Shown: one piece after another, positions 48,411-60,717 of the stretch
Layout of the letters: each line of letters starts with the position of its first letter
How positions within the stretch are numbered: the stretch's first letter is position 1
Origin: Torreya grandis
Taxonomy: Eukaryota; Streptophyta; Pinopsida; Cupressales; Taxaceae
Assembly: GCA_037957365.1 (NCBI GenBank)
Contig: JARHVA010008361.1
Span: 182,501 to 246,500, forward strand
Reading direction: 5' to 3'
Length of the DNA: 64,000 nt
Translations under genes and position numbers: made by a program
Notes under the pieces: generated by a model
Told to the model about the DNA's origin: nothing
Databases searched by the model: none
What the model saw: only the letters and a program-made list of their open reading frames with translations

Positions 48411-50230
48411 GATGACTCGTCTAAAAAACTTGTCTTTCCCATAAGTGTTCATAAAAGAATAAGGAGACAAGTTTGGAGGCTTATCTAAGAGCTAAGTGAA
48501 GCTGCTAGAGACTGCTTGGGCTATCAAGATTTAGGTAATCCCGAGCTTATATTTGATGAAATTCCTATTGATAAAGATGATCATAATTCTTCTTATCATA
48601 GTTTTTCTAGTGGTTCAGAACCTTACAACCCCATTTATTATCTAGCTCCTTCTCAATTAGCTAAATCCCCTCCTAAGATTGATCCTACAAATCCACCTCA
48701 TTTACCCCTACACATCGATTTGCCATTTGTTCTTGAGACTACAATTGAACCAATCATGAGACATAGGTATCAAGGTGAAAATGAACATCCTGTATTTAAA
48801 ATTCTTAAATTTAGACCTATCATTTTTGATGACATAGAAGGGTATCCTAATGACATTCAAAATAAAGTTAAGAAATGCCTTTCAAGATTTGAAGGAGAAA
48901 ATATAGTGAGTGGTGATCAACACTTGAGGTATTTTCACAATGCCATTGATGATTATGAGGTTGAGCATGAGGATGTGTTTATTAAATAATTTTTTAAAAC
49001 ACTAGAGGAAGACAGTTGTGAATGGTTCAACTCCCATCCCTATGGATCCATTGATTTATTAGAAGAGATGTTGAATGTTTTTAGAATTCAGTATGGTGAT
49101 AGAATATATCCCAGGGTTCTTTTAGATAATTTTGAAAGAATAAAAAATAACCCTAGTGAGTGTGTATATGGATTCAATACAAGGTTCAACAATACTATGA
49201 TGTAGCTACCCAAGAACATCAAGGCTAATGAGATAGTGTGCCTAATAAAATACTATGATGCATTTGATAAGAGGGTTGTATATTACTTGAGGTACAAGGC
49301 TCCATCAAACTTATCAATGACATTCAGTATGGCCATCCAAATCGAGAACAACATAAAATTTGTAGAAATGTCATTGAACAAGCAGGCTAAGGCAAAGATG
49401 GTTTATCTAGAAAAAACATAGTCCAAGCCAACCAAGCTTGATGAAAGTGTTAATACTTTGGCCTTTACCATCAAAGAGATGTCATAAAAATTGGACACAG
49501 TTGAGAAGGGGCTGCCTCATAAGCCTACACATGATGTTTTATGTCATAATAAAGGGGCTATGGAAGAATTACCTAATCCATTGCATGCCAAGGTAAATGA
49601 TATAAAATTTGATCTTGACATTGATTGGTATGACAGGTGTTTTCTTCCACATCCCCCACGTGATACAACTGAACCCAATAATGAATATGTAGATGATCCT
49701 GAGTCTATCTTTGATGGTGATGATGAGATTATGATGTTTAATTATCAAGACTCCAAATGTAAGTTTTTCACCTCAACAAAAATAATGAATGTTACTAATG
49801 TAGAATAATTTTGGAGTGTAGTCAATATGGTATGCATACCAACATATGAAATTTATTGTAATGATAGTTCAACACAATAATATGAGTTACCCAATCATGA
49901 TGCAATTGAATATCAAGAGTACAATCTAAAAGAAGGGTTGGACATGGATTTAGAATTGGGTGACTCCATTGGAAGTGTGGACATTAGTGAACAACTAGTT
50001 TTTCTTGATACTAGGTTTGATAGTGATGGTGTTATTTGGATAATGGCATTCAATAAAGATGGGGTTATCTTCCATGTCCTTGAGGATGAATTCTTTTAGT
50101 TTTATTTTAGGTAGTATTTTGAGTGCACAATTGACATTGCCAATCTTTATGTGCTCTTGCTTAGTACTCACATGATTGAAGTTGAGAGACATGTTTATTT
50201 ACAACTCTTAGAGTACTAGAATCTATTACC
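48411..50230 (+). pseudogene. Element G gag-like gene, broken
   Basis: A decayed start near 48411 (MTRLKNLSF) leads by frame changes to ELSEAARDCLGYQDLGNPEL and the 157-codon frame at 48516-48989. Continuation pieces are EEDSCEWFN, LLEEMLNVFRIQYGD, GFNTRFNN, and frames 49236-49421 and 49491-49808 (acidic, ending FTSTKIMNVTNVE). A stop at 48987 separates FIK from FFKTLEED. The WFN...FR-QYGD...FN-RF order fits a Gypsy gag core. The tail resembles nothing I can name. No zinc knuckle was seen. Confidence 0.65.
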
Positions 50231-50234
50231 TTGG

Positions 50235-50730
50235 TCTTATACTGACATGAGATCACGCAATGGGTATTTGCTTCAATATGTCATCCTATTAGAGCTTAGT
50301 ATAAATATCCTTAGGCAAGTGTAGAGATTGTTTTACTTCATCATGGTCATTAGCCACTAAAAAAGTTAAAGATACTAAGGGATGGAAGAATTTTAGAGCC
50401 TCCAAATAATGGAATGTATTTGAAGCATTTCCTTGACTGTGTATGCATAATGTACATATTTTATAGGGTTTTATCACTTTGTCTTTCTATTACTTTATTT
50501 CGCCTCTACTTTTGGAATTATTTGTATAATTCCTTTTTTTATTTTTTCATGTGCTTATTTTTAGATCCTCTTGATCTTTTTTTAAGTCTACCTTGTTTGG
50601 ATTAACTTCCATTGATGTTTGCTAATGTTGTTAAGTGTCGACTATGTGGTCTAATGGATTAGCACCTAGTCTTATGTTCTATGGTTTTTTTCACACCCGT
50701 AAGGGGTATATATTCACAAGTGAGAGCCAA
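50235..50730. other. Element G region before the 3' LTR
   Basis: No gene. A tRNA D-arm-like string, GTGGTCTAATGGATTAG, is near 50648 but lacks a B box and cannot fold as a tRNA. A clean polypurine tract is not visible; GTGAGAGCCAA directly precedes the LTR. Confidence 0.4.
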
Positions 50731-52254
50731 TATTGGTGATTAAAAATTTCACACAAGCTAGCATAATGAGAAGCCCATGTGGATGCCTTCAAGCCTGTAA
50801 AACATGAAGTTTAGTATAGCTATCTGGTACCAAATCATGCCATAGAATATACCACCATGTATGAAAGGTCCCAACGAATGAAACACTTTATGAACAATTT
50901 GAATTTTTTCATTTAAAAAATATGTTGTTGTGTGGTAGGTTGCTGTAGGTCAGAGAATTATTAATAGGTTTGAAAAGGTGCAATTAACACCATAAACTTT
51001 CACCAAAATTTTAAGCAATGAGTGTAAATTAGAAGACATGTGAAATGATAGTGTTTTAACTTATGGAAGGTGTGGAAAATAATAACACAGTGGATAATTC
51101 ACCACTGACTGCATATTTAATATGACATCAATGTTTCAAAACAACATTAATTAAAAACATGTAGCCATGCTATGTCAAATTTCTCATGTGGAATTAGAAA
51201 TCCATCATAGTCTTTGAACATAACCAAACTTGCTTATATGGAAAAGGTGAAAAAGAGTGAATGTTTTCATAAAGTTTAGAAAGACACATGGTAAGTGTTG
51301 GGGGTCAAACTATTGACTGCATAAGATGAAATGTGCATGTGGCAGTGTAAAGTTTACAGGGGATTGTAGCAAAACAATGAAAGGCAAAAGGTGGGACACA
51401 GTTTACACTCAAAGTGGTAGACATAATTCTTTGAGATTTCAAGGTTCAAAGTAAGAATTTAATATTTAGATCCCAAGACAAAGGTGATCGATTTGACTTC
51501 TGAATCTTCACCTCATTCAAGACAAGGATCCTCCCTTGGATAATAACATGGGATGTTTTGAGGATGCCCATGTGGTAAGAAATAATCACATCATTGGATT
51601 TTAATGGGGATTCTTTCTAAAAAGGAATGGATTAAAAGCTTTATGCCCTACTCAACACATGTCAGAGTTTGAAGTTGCAAAGTATAATAAAAGTTTAAGG
51701 TTGGAACAAGATACTATTTGTGTGCCTTGGGATGCAAGTCATAAAAAATTATTGTCACTAATAAATGGCTACATGGAAAAGATTTGAGTTGGGCTTCTAT
51801 TAGAAATCTCCTACAACATTGTGTTCTAAAAATAGGTGGCTAGAAGTGGAGTTGGGTGTCAATATTAAAAAAGCTAAAATTTACAAGTTTCCCAAAGGTT
51901 TAGAAGAGATCCCAAAGTCCTAAGGAAATTTTAGTTGGAATTGCACCATGCAAAAGGCAGGGTATTGAAAATGCAACATGTAAAGTTCTTTAAAAGCTTT
52001 GAATTTGATAGAAAAGGCATAAAGAGTAGTGTGGTAGAAACTAGAGGTTGACATGCACTTTGCACCAACTCAAGGTGCAACATGGTCCTTAGTGTCTACA
52101 TTTCATGAAAGGAAAGAAAAGGGACTCTTAGAAAATATAGCTAGCTAACTTGTATTTTGCACCAACACAATGTGAAAAATGCAAGGTTCATCCACATATC
52201 TAGGTCTCATAGGCTACAAAGGGAGATGTGAGTGGGAAAAATCATGTTGTAAAT

Positions 52255-52395
52255 TCCACATGGTGCAAATTTGCATTTGGTGTGATTTACAGTTGGTGTA
52301 AATTTGCACCTGGTGTAAATTACACTTGGTCCCAATTTGCACTTGGTGTAAATTTTCACTTGGTTCAAATTTCCACTTGGTGCAAATTTGTATAA
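52255..52395. repeat. 17-bp minisatellite in the 3' LTR of G
   Basis: Seven to eight tandem versions of GGTGTAAATTTGCACTT with 16-17-base spacing. The minus-strand frame at 52207-52440 across it is an artefact of the repeat. Confidence 0.9.
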
Positions 52396-53069
52396 AAGGC
52401 CCAGGATTCCCCCAAAAGCTGAAAAGTTAAAATAATGCATTTATGCATTAAAAAGGGAAGTATGGAGGAATCTAAAAAAAATCAAATGGGTAAAAAATCA
52501 AATGTGAAGACTAAAAAGTTCAAAAGTCCAAATGGAAAAATGTGAAAATACAAGTTTAGATCTAAACACTAAAAAGGGTGAGATAAACCTAAGTTGTTGT
52601 ATTTTAATTTACTTTGTTTATCCCAGATCATCCATGGTAGAGAAATTACGGGTTTGGAAGATCCAAGGGAGACACTCCAAGGAATATTACTTTAACAACC
52701 ATGGATCCATAATTTCCCCAATCAATCATTTCAAGTGTAAGAGGTTCCAGTTATGCAAGAATATGGTCGAAGGTATCTCCAGATAGTTACACAAAAGAAA
52801 AGAATTTGTTTGGTTTCTCAAATGAATATTCTTCTCCTGGATCATGTAAGGGGAATCTCAAGCAATGGAAATCAAGAAGTTTGTTGCAAATCTCCATCAT
52901 TTCTTATAGAGGAAGCTATAGGAATCTTATTCTTTATAAATACATGAAGATTCCAAGTGTGGAAAAGATTTTTTTTCTAGGTGAGAGAATCTTGATGAAA
53001 CTTGGAGGGATGTTTTTCACTTTTAAAAAAAATCAACCCTCATTTCTAGATTTGAAAAGGTTTAAAGTG

Positions 53070-53077
53070 TATAAATA
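53070..53077 (+). promoter_or_regulatory. TATA box of element G 3' LTR
   Basis: TATAAATAGAGG, at the same LTR position as 46636-46643. Confidence 0.65.
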
Positions 53078-54363
53078 GAGGGTTTCTACTCTATTCTTGA
53101 AGTTGGTTGGCTATTGTGTTGGTCATAGTGTTTGGCATTGTTATCCTTACAATATGATATTCACATTTTGGGATCATTTTTGTGTGTGTTTTATCTATAT
53201 TTCTAAGGTGCATGCATCTATACATCCATTACCAAGCTTGGAGAGCATTTCTATATGACTCCCCTGTCGAACATGGAGCAAATACACCATGCTTGTCCCC
53301 ATTATAGCATTTTAAAACATTTATATATATAATATTTCATTTTAAGTTAATGAAAATCCCTATGGTTTTAGCTATTTCCTTTTGATGAAGTGCAGTAATG
53401 TGTATTACAAGTATTGTTGATTAGATATTAGGGTTTATGTTAACTGCTAGTTATCATTTTGGGTATATATTTGAATTATAAAGCCCTTTCTACATTATTA
53501 AAGAATATGTTGTTGAATAACTTGGTAGGGCACCCTAGGTTTATAGATTTAATGGGGAAAACATGTGACATTGTAGTTTCAGTGTATCTTCTAGGATTTC
53601 AAAGATCATTTAGGTATTTGTAGTTCAATGGAACTATTAACCATATATTACTCTTGGTAGTTCCCATAAACTTGTATTTGATTTTTCTAAATTTTTTCAA
53701 ATAAATGATGTCATGATTGATTGAAAGAATACCTACTAAATAAAGACCTCCATCACACCACCCTCCCCTTTTTTATAACTATCAACTTGTCCTACCCTAC
53801 ATATAAAATGCTCTTTGGATATCTACAGTGTTATTTACCAATACATGCATAAAAATTATGTATTTAGCATAAATCTATGTTTTGTGCTTTAAATCCCAAC
53901 ATTGTAATCTCTTATTTAACAATTATGTTATTGAAAATTGTTTTTGGATAAAGGTTGCAATCACATATTCATTTCTATCTTTAGTATTTTGTGTCTGGCC
54001 TAGAACATTTTCTCATTCCATGTGACAACCCTTCTACGGTAGAGTGAACAATCTTGGTTTTGTTCTAATTAGGTTTGTGTCTCTTTGTGCTAATAATACC
54101 CATGGAGATTGAATTGCATAATCTCTCCATATGAGTGAGTTACCTCCATAGGTCCTCTCACCTTGGTTCCAGTACAGTCAAAAGTATTAGGGCACTGACC
54201 ATACCTTTTGTAGGTGCCTCTTAGTCATTTTATCCAATCTAGTCCATTTTTGATTCAAAACCCCTTTGCTACAAAAATATGCTAGTGGGTTTCTCATCTT
54301 TGTTTGCCATTTTATTCAAGTGTGCAAGGCCATATTTGAGAGGTGTACAACTAGGAACCAACA

Positions 54364-57300
54364 TAAGGATTCTTAATATGTAGAGTCATGAAATAAGAGG
54401 ATAGAAGACTGAAATAATTGCATTTTGACTTCATTTGTATTATCTATAACTTTAATATATTGTATTATACATTTATCGAATGGAATTTTATAAAATAAAT
54501 TAATTATGTTTGTCTTCTTCTCTAAGCCCTTCTTTACTTTTATATATGTAATTTGGAAAAAAGGAACGTTTATATATGTAAATTGTTTCCCAAGGTTCAT
54601 CGAGTTCATCACCTTAAATGCCTTATCATTGCACCTAATATAAATTAATATTGTCATTTTAAATTCATTATGGACACTTGTTCCTTCAATTTTTCCTATT
54701 ATCCCCTTGTAAATTATTACCTATACCTTAAATAAAATGTCAAGCATAATTTACGAAAACAAAAAAGACTATAGGAAAATACATATTATCACATACTCGA
54801 TGCCAACCCACCCTGCCAATGCTTGACGTCAAATCATATAGTACCATGTGTCTGAGATATTATCTATGATTCCTTTGAGAATTAATTTAACCCTTGTGGA
54901 AAATTATAATATAGTTCCAATTAGGTTCATGTTTCTAAAATAGCCTTTGCGATTGAAATAATCAAGTTCTTGGTTCATTTTTAATGAAATTTGGGTTGTT
55001 TTAGCGGTAAATCACATCCTACAGTCTCAATTAATTTTATGTGGCTAATATTTGTCCCAATTATAGATGTTATTGTACCAATTGGTTATATAGTTCATTA
55101 TATAATGAAATTGGTGTTGATTGAGCCCCAAATCACATCTTAGATTGCACCAAATCACAATAGTCCAAATCACATCCTCCATTGCACCAATTAACTAATT
55201 ATCTAGATATATAATAAAATTAGGTGTAATTGATTCATCAATCATATTTAATAGTTGTATTTAGTTTGGATAGCCTCCAATTAGACCTAATTTATTACAT
55301 GATTGAACAAATCAACTATTTGAATCATTTTATAATGACATTGTGGTTAGTTGAGCCCAAAATGACATCATATATAATTCAAACTGAGATAAAATGTAAA
55401 TAATAAATAGATAATATATAGCAATTAGATACCCATATTCATATATTAATGGTATATGATTTTCACAATATAACCATTTTAATAAGATAATGTATAAATA
55501 ATAAATAAATATTCAATTTTTAATGATAATTTTAATAATGTAATAACTAAATACATTATAAAACACGATAAATATTAGTGTTTTGATGTTAAAAAACGCT
55601 TCAATATTGAAAATAAGACCAGATAAGAATTCCTTTGTAGCTAAATACAAATTTGGTTGATTAAAAATACTTAAGGTTTTTTTTAAAGTAATCTAAATTA
55701 GTTAGAGATAAAACACACTACTGATTTTTTTAATAAAAAAACATGCATTATTTTCTGAAATATATGATGTTATCAATAATTTCCTATCAACAGTGATTTA
55801 AGGGAAAAAAACCAAATTTCACATATTTTTGCTTACACACCACACGAAATTTTTATTTAACGAAGGTCAGACCAGTCATTATGTAAGGTACATATTTGGT
55901 AAGATGTTTTTACCATACACTAAAGATAAACTATGAATAACACATTCCTATCAATAGTTTATTTATAACATAATACCAAAGATTGTAACTTCGTTAAATA
56001 ACATACTTTAGGATATATGTTTCTCCGAAAGTATTTTATAAATTTGAAAAGAAATTATTATGTACTTTTTTCCTTTCTTTTTTTTTCCTTTTTCAACACA
56101 CTTTGGCATTTAATCTAAAACTCACTATAGAGTAGCAATAAACATAATCTTGGTATTTGACCAAAAAAAATTGCCTCTAAGCCAAAGTTAGGCTGTGACT
56201 AAAATAGTCTTATTAAAAAAGTGTGAATACAAAAAAAAATCCTATTAACATTGTGCGGATAACACAATTACATTACTACGCTGTGAAGAATATCGTGTAA
56301 TTAATATTGTCCTATAAAATGGCATGATAGACTCACTCCTATAAATATTGGGAATAATACAATCTTATTAAAATCGCGTGAATTTATTAACATCCCTTTA
56401 GATATGTGTTTGTTTAGAAGTATTATCTAAATAGATTAATATCATTGTGTGTATTTATTTATTTTTTTAAATTAAAAAATATAATTTAAAAAAATATACT
56501 ATAAAGTAATATTAAATGTATGTTAGGTATTTAATAAAAAATATTATTATAAATTAATGATAAAATCCGAAAAACACAATCTTATTTAAACAATGTAAAT
56601 AAAACTGTCATATTAAAAAGTTTTGAATGGTATAATTCTTTTAATACAATGTGAGTTTATTAAAAGATATGCTTTTACATATTTATTGTCTCAAAACTAT
56701 TGTTTCAATAACACAATTTCATTGTATGTATCATATTCAAAATAAAACAATTTTTATTGGAAAACATATTTTTCCATCTAATAACACAGTCGTTAGATGT
56801 GTATCTTATTATAAACTAATGATAAAATTTGAATAACATAATCTTATTTAACATTGTGAAAAAAGGTCATATTAAAAGGTTTTGAATAACACAATCTTGG
56901 TAATATAATGTGGGTTTGAAAAAAAAAAAAAAACCTTTATATATTTATTGTCCCAAAAATATTGTTTCAATGACACAATTTCAATGTATATATCTTATTC
57001 AAAATAAATCAATTTCTATTGAAAAACATACTTTCCTATCTAATGCAAAATATAAGCTACGGATCTGATAATAATTTCCCACTACAATTTAAGAAGAAGT
57101 TGCAAACAGCACATTAAAATTAATACATTGTGAATAAGCACATTAATTTATGCATTAGATTTTGTAACGTTAATTTTGTAGAATATACTAATTTGGGTGT
57201 ATATTGGATTTAAGTGTTTATATTTAAATATATAATACCAGAAAGTTCAAAATCAAACATCAAAAGGTCAAAGAAGCAATAACAGGCAAATTTATTTATA

Positions 57301-57705
57301 ATTATATGAACAAGATATTTGTTCTTTGATATTTGAAAATGGTTAGGATAATAAGATATATTTTTATTATTTTTTATTTTTAAATAAATAATGTTTTAAT
57401 ATAACATACTCTTCACTATTTAATGCAAGATGTATTATAAATTGTGAATAACACTTATATTGATGCACTTAAAATATGTATAAATTCAAATTTAGATTAT
57501 AGGAATATATTGAATAGCATATCATTATGTATGTAATATCTTTAAGTATAGTTTAAATAATTTTTTTTACATTATTCAGATTAAATTAAGCTCAATTTTG
57601 ATTGATTTGGAATCCAGTTTAGACATATCAGGAGGCTTGGATTTTCTTTGAGCATAGATAAGATAGAAGAGGATGCATCTCATTGGAAAAATAAAAAAAG
57701 ACCCT
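54364..57705 (+). repeat. H repeat copy 2, right part
   Basis: It continues the homology to copy 1 (from about 18095) after element G. It starts TAAGGATTCT-AATATGTA and runs to GATAGAAGAGGATGCATCTC near 57680. It has an extra ~80-base pyrimidine-rich block near 56070-56160 and a 262-bp tandem duplication not present in copy 1. Confidence 0.8.
56556..57060. repeat. 262-bp tandem duplication in H repeat copy 2
   Basis: Unit A 56556-56817 and unit B from 56818. Each starts AATGATAAAAT, then ACA-AATCTTATTTAA-A, GTCATATTAAAA-GTTTTGAAT, TTTATTGTC-CAAAA and CTAATG/CTAATA near the end. Copy 1 holds only one such unit at about 20270-20520. Unit B includes a 15-base A run near 56918. Confidence 0.85.
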
Positions 57706-59490
57706 ATCAAAATAGAAAAAAATTGTGGAAAGAGTAAAAAGGAACCAAATGATGAGAAACAATAAAGAAAAGGGCAATAACTACTTTTCTTTATTGTAGG
57801 AACCAACCAGTTTTAACTAGACCAAAAACCAAGCTAGACTAAGGGAGAAAGAGGCCCAGGTCTGTAAACAATCCATCAAGATACCCCACGGGGGCTAACC
57901 CAAATAAATAAATTACAAATGCCACCATTTCAGAATTTGACTACATCTAGAATTAGCCTAGGCACAAATGGAGTCCCAAGTCTTTAGAGAGGGAAAATAG
58001 CAAAAAAGGTGACAACTATTTTTGATTGGTAAAAGATCTAGTGAATTCTAACAAGATAGAAAACCATCTTAGAAAAGGGAAGAAATAGACCCAAATTTAA
58101 AAAATAACTATGCATGTCCTTAGCAGTCTAATAGACTAATTTTGGTTGGATCAGGAACCAACCTAGACACATATGGGGGTCAAGGTATATAGAGTCAAAC
58201 AAAGAGTGAAGAACTCTGTGAGGTCACTAATGAGACCCAAAACCAGCAAAACACACCTTAAGAAAAGATCATGGGGGCCTATGGCAGACCCCGGTCAAAT
58301 TTAAACTAGACTAGGAACTAGAAAGAATATAAGAAGATACAACCTAGTCTGCCAAAGGGAATCTTTAACAACTAGAAACAAATAATCCTAGGTGCATTGG
58401 GAGGCCTAGATATGCTATAGGAATCAACTACATGTTTTTTTATAAATCATTAACAACATTGAAATACCTTTCATGCCAAAGGTATTTTCCAAAAGATGTG
58501 AACACTAATGGAAAAAAAAGAATGCTAAGAGCATATATTAAAACTTTCCTTACCATTTCTGCCAAGCAATTCTTGCATGTAGTTTCATCGAGGAAGAAGA
58601 TAGGCCCAAAGGACACCCTAATGCTAGGGACCCGTCTTAGCCCAAAAGAAGATGAAAAAAATGCACTTGAATGAATCTTTGAAGAAAAGGAACTCAGCAT
58701 CAGCTAATACCCCTACCTTGCTCTAAGATCCATAGTAACAATCTCTACATCACTAGAAAATAATAACATCAAAATGTCTAATAGATATAATCAGTGTCAG
58801 GGCCATCCTATAGATTTCAAGCTTAAACATTCCTCTAAACCAATCAACCCACGATCAAACTCCACAACTGTGATAATCCCAAAAGTTTAGACCCAATCAA
58901 AGAACTTAATTAAGCATCCACTTACTTGGACAAGTCCACTCACCACTAAGATAGGGGCTAATTTTCTAGCTCTGCCTTGTCCTGCCAATGAATATTTTGT
59001 AGTAGAATACCCCCACATACAGAGGAAGAATGTGAGGAATTTCCAAAGTGACACACCCAAGATGGGTGTGATCTAGAGTAGATACATTCAAAAAATAAAA
59101 AAATGAGGTAAATAACTTCATTAAACTCTAGGTATTTGACACTGTTAAGCCTTATTCAAAGAAGAAAGAGACAATCATTATTAAAAACATCAACCCCTAT
59201 ATAGCTCAACCAAAGTGCACAATCAATGACCTGAAAAAGAGGTAGAGGACAAAATAGTAAAAGATAACATACAAAAATAGAGAAAAAATAAAGAAAAAAG
59301 AAATAGGCACTATAAATGTTCATATTTCAAAATTACATAAACTTAATTGCTTTCATAGATCACATTACATATTAAACCAATACCCAAAGCTATTGCTCTT
59401 TCTTGTGCTCATAAAATACCATAAATATGCTCCTCTATCCAAGCTATTACTACAATAGTATTATAGTTTTTTCTACTAATTGATGCTTTC
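57706..59490. other. Unassigned DNA with degenerate CTAGAC-type repetition
   Basis: Variants of GACTAGGAACCAACCTAGACA recur near 57800, 57935, 58140 and 58295, with GGAGGCC/GGGGGTC words between. The opposed frames at 58432-58700 match nothing known. It lies between H repeat copy 2 and the Copia-2 LTR and may be part of an unknown LTR or non-coding element. Confidence 0.4.
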
Positions 59491-59495
59491 AAAAA

Positions 59496-59828
59496 TGTTG
59501 GCTGCTCTACCTTTTCATTACATTTCATTCATTACAAAAATGACTAACTAAATATTATGTAAAACCTAGAAATGGAGGGAAAAGAAAATCCATTTAATTA
59601 TATTTAATTGTTCTAGCTAGTAAATCTTGCTAAAGAAGATATACATTTGTATTTTCATTTAAATCTATCCTACCTTTGAAAATTTCAAAATATTATTTTA
59701 AATAGACTTAGCTCGAGGAATGATACTTTACACATATAAGCAAAACTTGGGAGATATGTTAGGGTAGGAAAAATTGAATGTCTATGGTGTAAAAATAAAT
59801 GTGGGGGTAGTTGGGATTATTTCCAACA
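59496..59828 (-). repeat. 3' LTR of Copia-2
   Basis: 333 bases bounded by TGTTGGCTGC and TTATTTCCAACA, so the ends are perfect 6-base inverted repeats (TGTTGG/CCAACA). On the minus strand it starts TGTTGGAAATAATCCC directly after the PPT. Length and ends are typical of plant Copia LTRs. The other LTR lies beyond 64000. Confidence 0.85.
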
Positions 59829-59837
59829 CTCCCCCTT
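59829..59837 (-). other. Polypurine tract of Copia-2
   Basis: Minus strand AAGGGGGAG immediately before the LTR, the standard plus-strand primer of plant Copia elements. Confidence 0.85.
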
Positions 59838-59864
59838 AATCACAAATTTTACCATCTATAATGC

Positions 59865-60400
59865 CTATGTTGTCTCTTGATGGACAAAACATTTATTTTC
59901 TAATGACTATGTGAAGATATCATTATAATGTTCTTCTAACCTGCAATGTTCCAAAATAATTTCTTCATCCTTGCTTAGTTCCCTTATAAAATGATACCTT
60001 GTGTCAATATGTTTGCTTCTTTTATGAAATACTTAGTTATTGGATAGTGCAATTGTTGAATTGTTATCACAAAATATTTTACTTTCCCCTTCTTGTCCAT
60101 GCCTTAAATACTTTAACACTCTTCTCATCTAAATGGATTGAAATATTACCCATCTTTCTACTACATACTCAGCTTTAGTTGTAGATAGGGAAATAATTAG
60201 TTGTTTCTTGGACACCCATGAAATGACTCCCAAACCCAAATGAAATATATACCTTGATGTGCTCTTTCTAATATCTAAATTTCTTGTCCAATCACTATCC
60301 ATGTATCCAACTAACTTAAAATCATTTGTTTCACTATACAAAATTCCATATCTCTTGGTTACATTGACATACTTTAAGATTATTTTGGCTGCTAGCCAAT
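59865..60400 (-). pseudogene. Copia-2 RNase H
   Basis: The frame at 60129-60341 reads KLVGYMDSDWTRNLDIRKST, FHLGLGVISWVSKKQLIISL, STTKAEYV. Later pieces in other frames give NNSTIALS, VFHKRSKHIDTRYHFIREL and EIILEHCRLEEH, close to the normal C-terminus at ~59870. D of DSDW and E of KAEY are present. RSTSRY replaces the usual STSGY. Confidence 0.9.
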
Positions 60401-60717
60401 GTCTCTCCTTTGGAGTCTCAATTAACCTTTAAATTAAATTTCCTGCATACATTATATTAGGTCTTATTGTAGTCAAATACATTAGACTTCCAACCATGCT
60501 TTTGTATAGGTTTAGATTGACATTGTTTCTACAATCATCTTTACTCAATTTTAGACCTATGGCTATTAGTGTTAGAACAGGATTTTTATTTTGAATTTTA
60601 AACCTTTTCCAGATCTTAGTTGCATATTTTCATTGACTAATAAAAATGCCAGTTTTCTTTTGTTGCACTTGAATGCCTAAAAAATATCTTAATAGTCCTA
60701 AATCTATTGTCTCAAAT

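Larger units (their letters stand above)
44345..54363 (+). mobile_element. Element G: long-LTR, gag-only retrotransposon
   Basis: Two direct repeats of ~3.6 kb (44345-47939 and 50731-54363) flank a 2.8-kb internal region. LTR ends are TGTTGG...CCAACA (the 3' copy's 5' end mutated to TATTGG). Internal sequence holds a primer-site-like string, a gag-like frame set and nothing resembling protease, RT, RNase H or integrase. It is therefore probably non-autonomous, mobilised by a related Gypsy element. It sits inside H repeat copy 2 with a degraded 5-bp target duplication. The LTRs differ at many sites, so the insertion is old. Confidence 0.85.
50731..54363 (+). repeat. 3' LTR of element G
   Basis: It aligns with 44345-47939 from TATTGGTGATTAAAA and CACACAAGCTAGCATAATGAG through GAATGAAACACTTTATGAA, the minisatellite and the TATA box to GGAACCAACA. 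It has a few insertions of tens of bases relative to the 5' LTR (for example near 50815-50860). Confidence 0.85.

Noticed and set aside
50640..50700. tRNA-Arg-like D-arm string GTGGTCTAATGGATTAG before the 3' LTR of G
   Set aside because: No anticodon or T-arm and no B box; a chance match near the LTR.
52207..52440. Cys/Lys-rich frame with repeated CKF/CKL words
   Set aside because: It is an artefact of the 17-bp minisatellite in the LTR; the other LTR does not keep the frame.
58432..58700. Opposed 80- and 86-codon frames
   Set aside because: No recognisable motif, overlapping frames on opposite strands, and the surrounding DNA is degenerate repeat.
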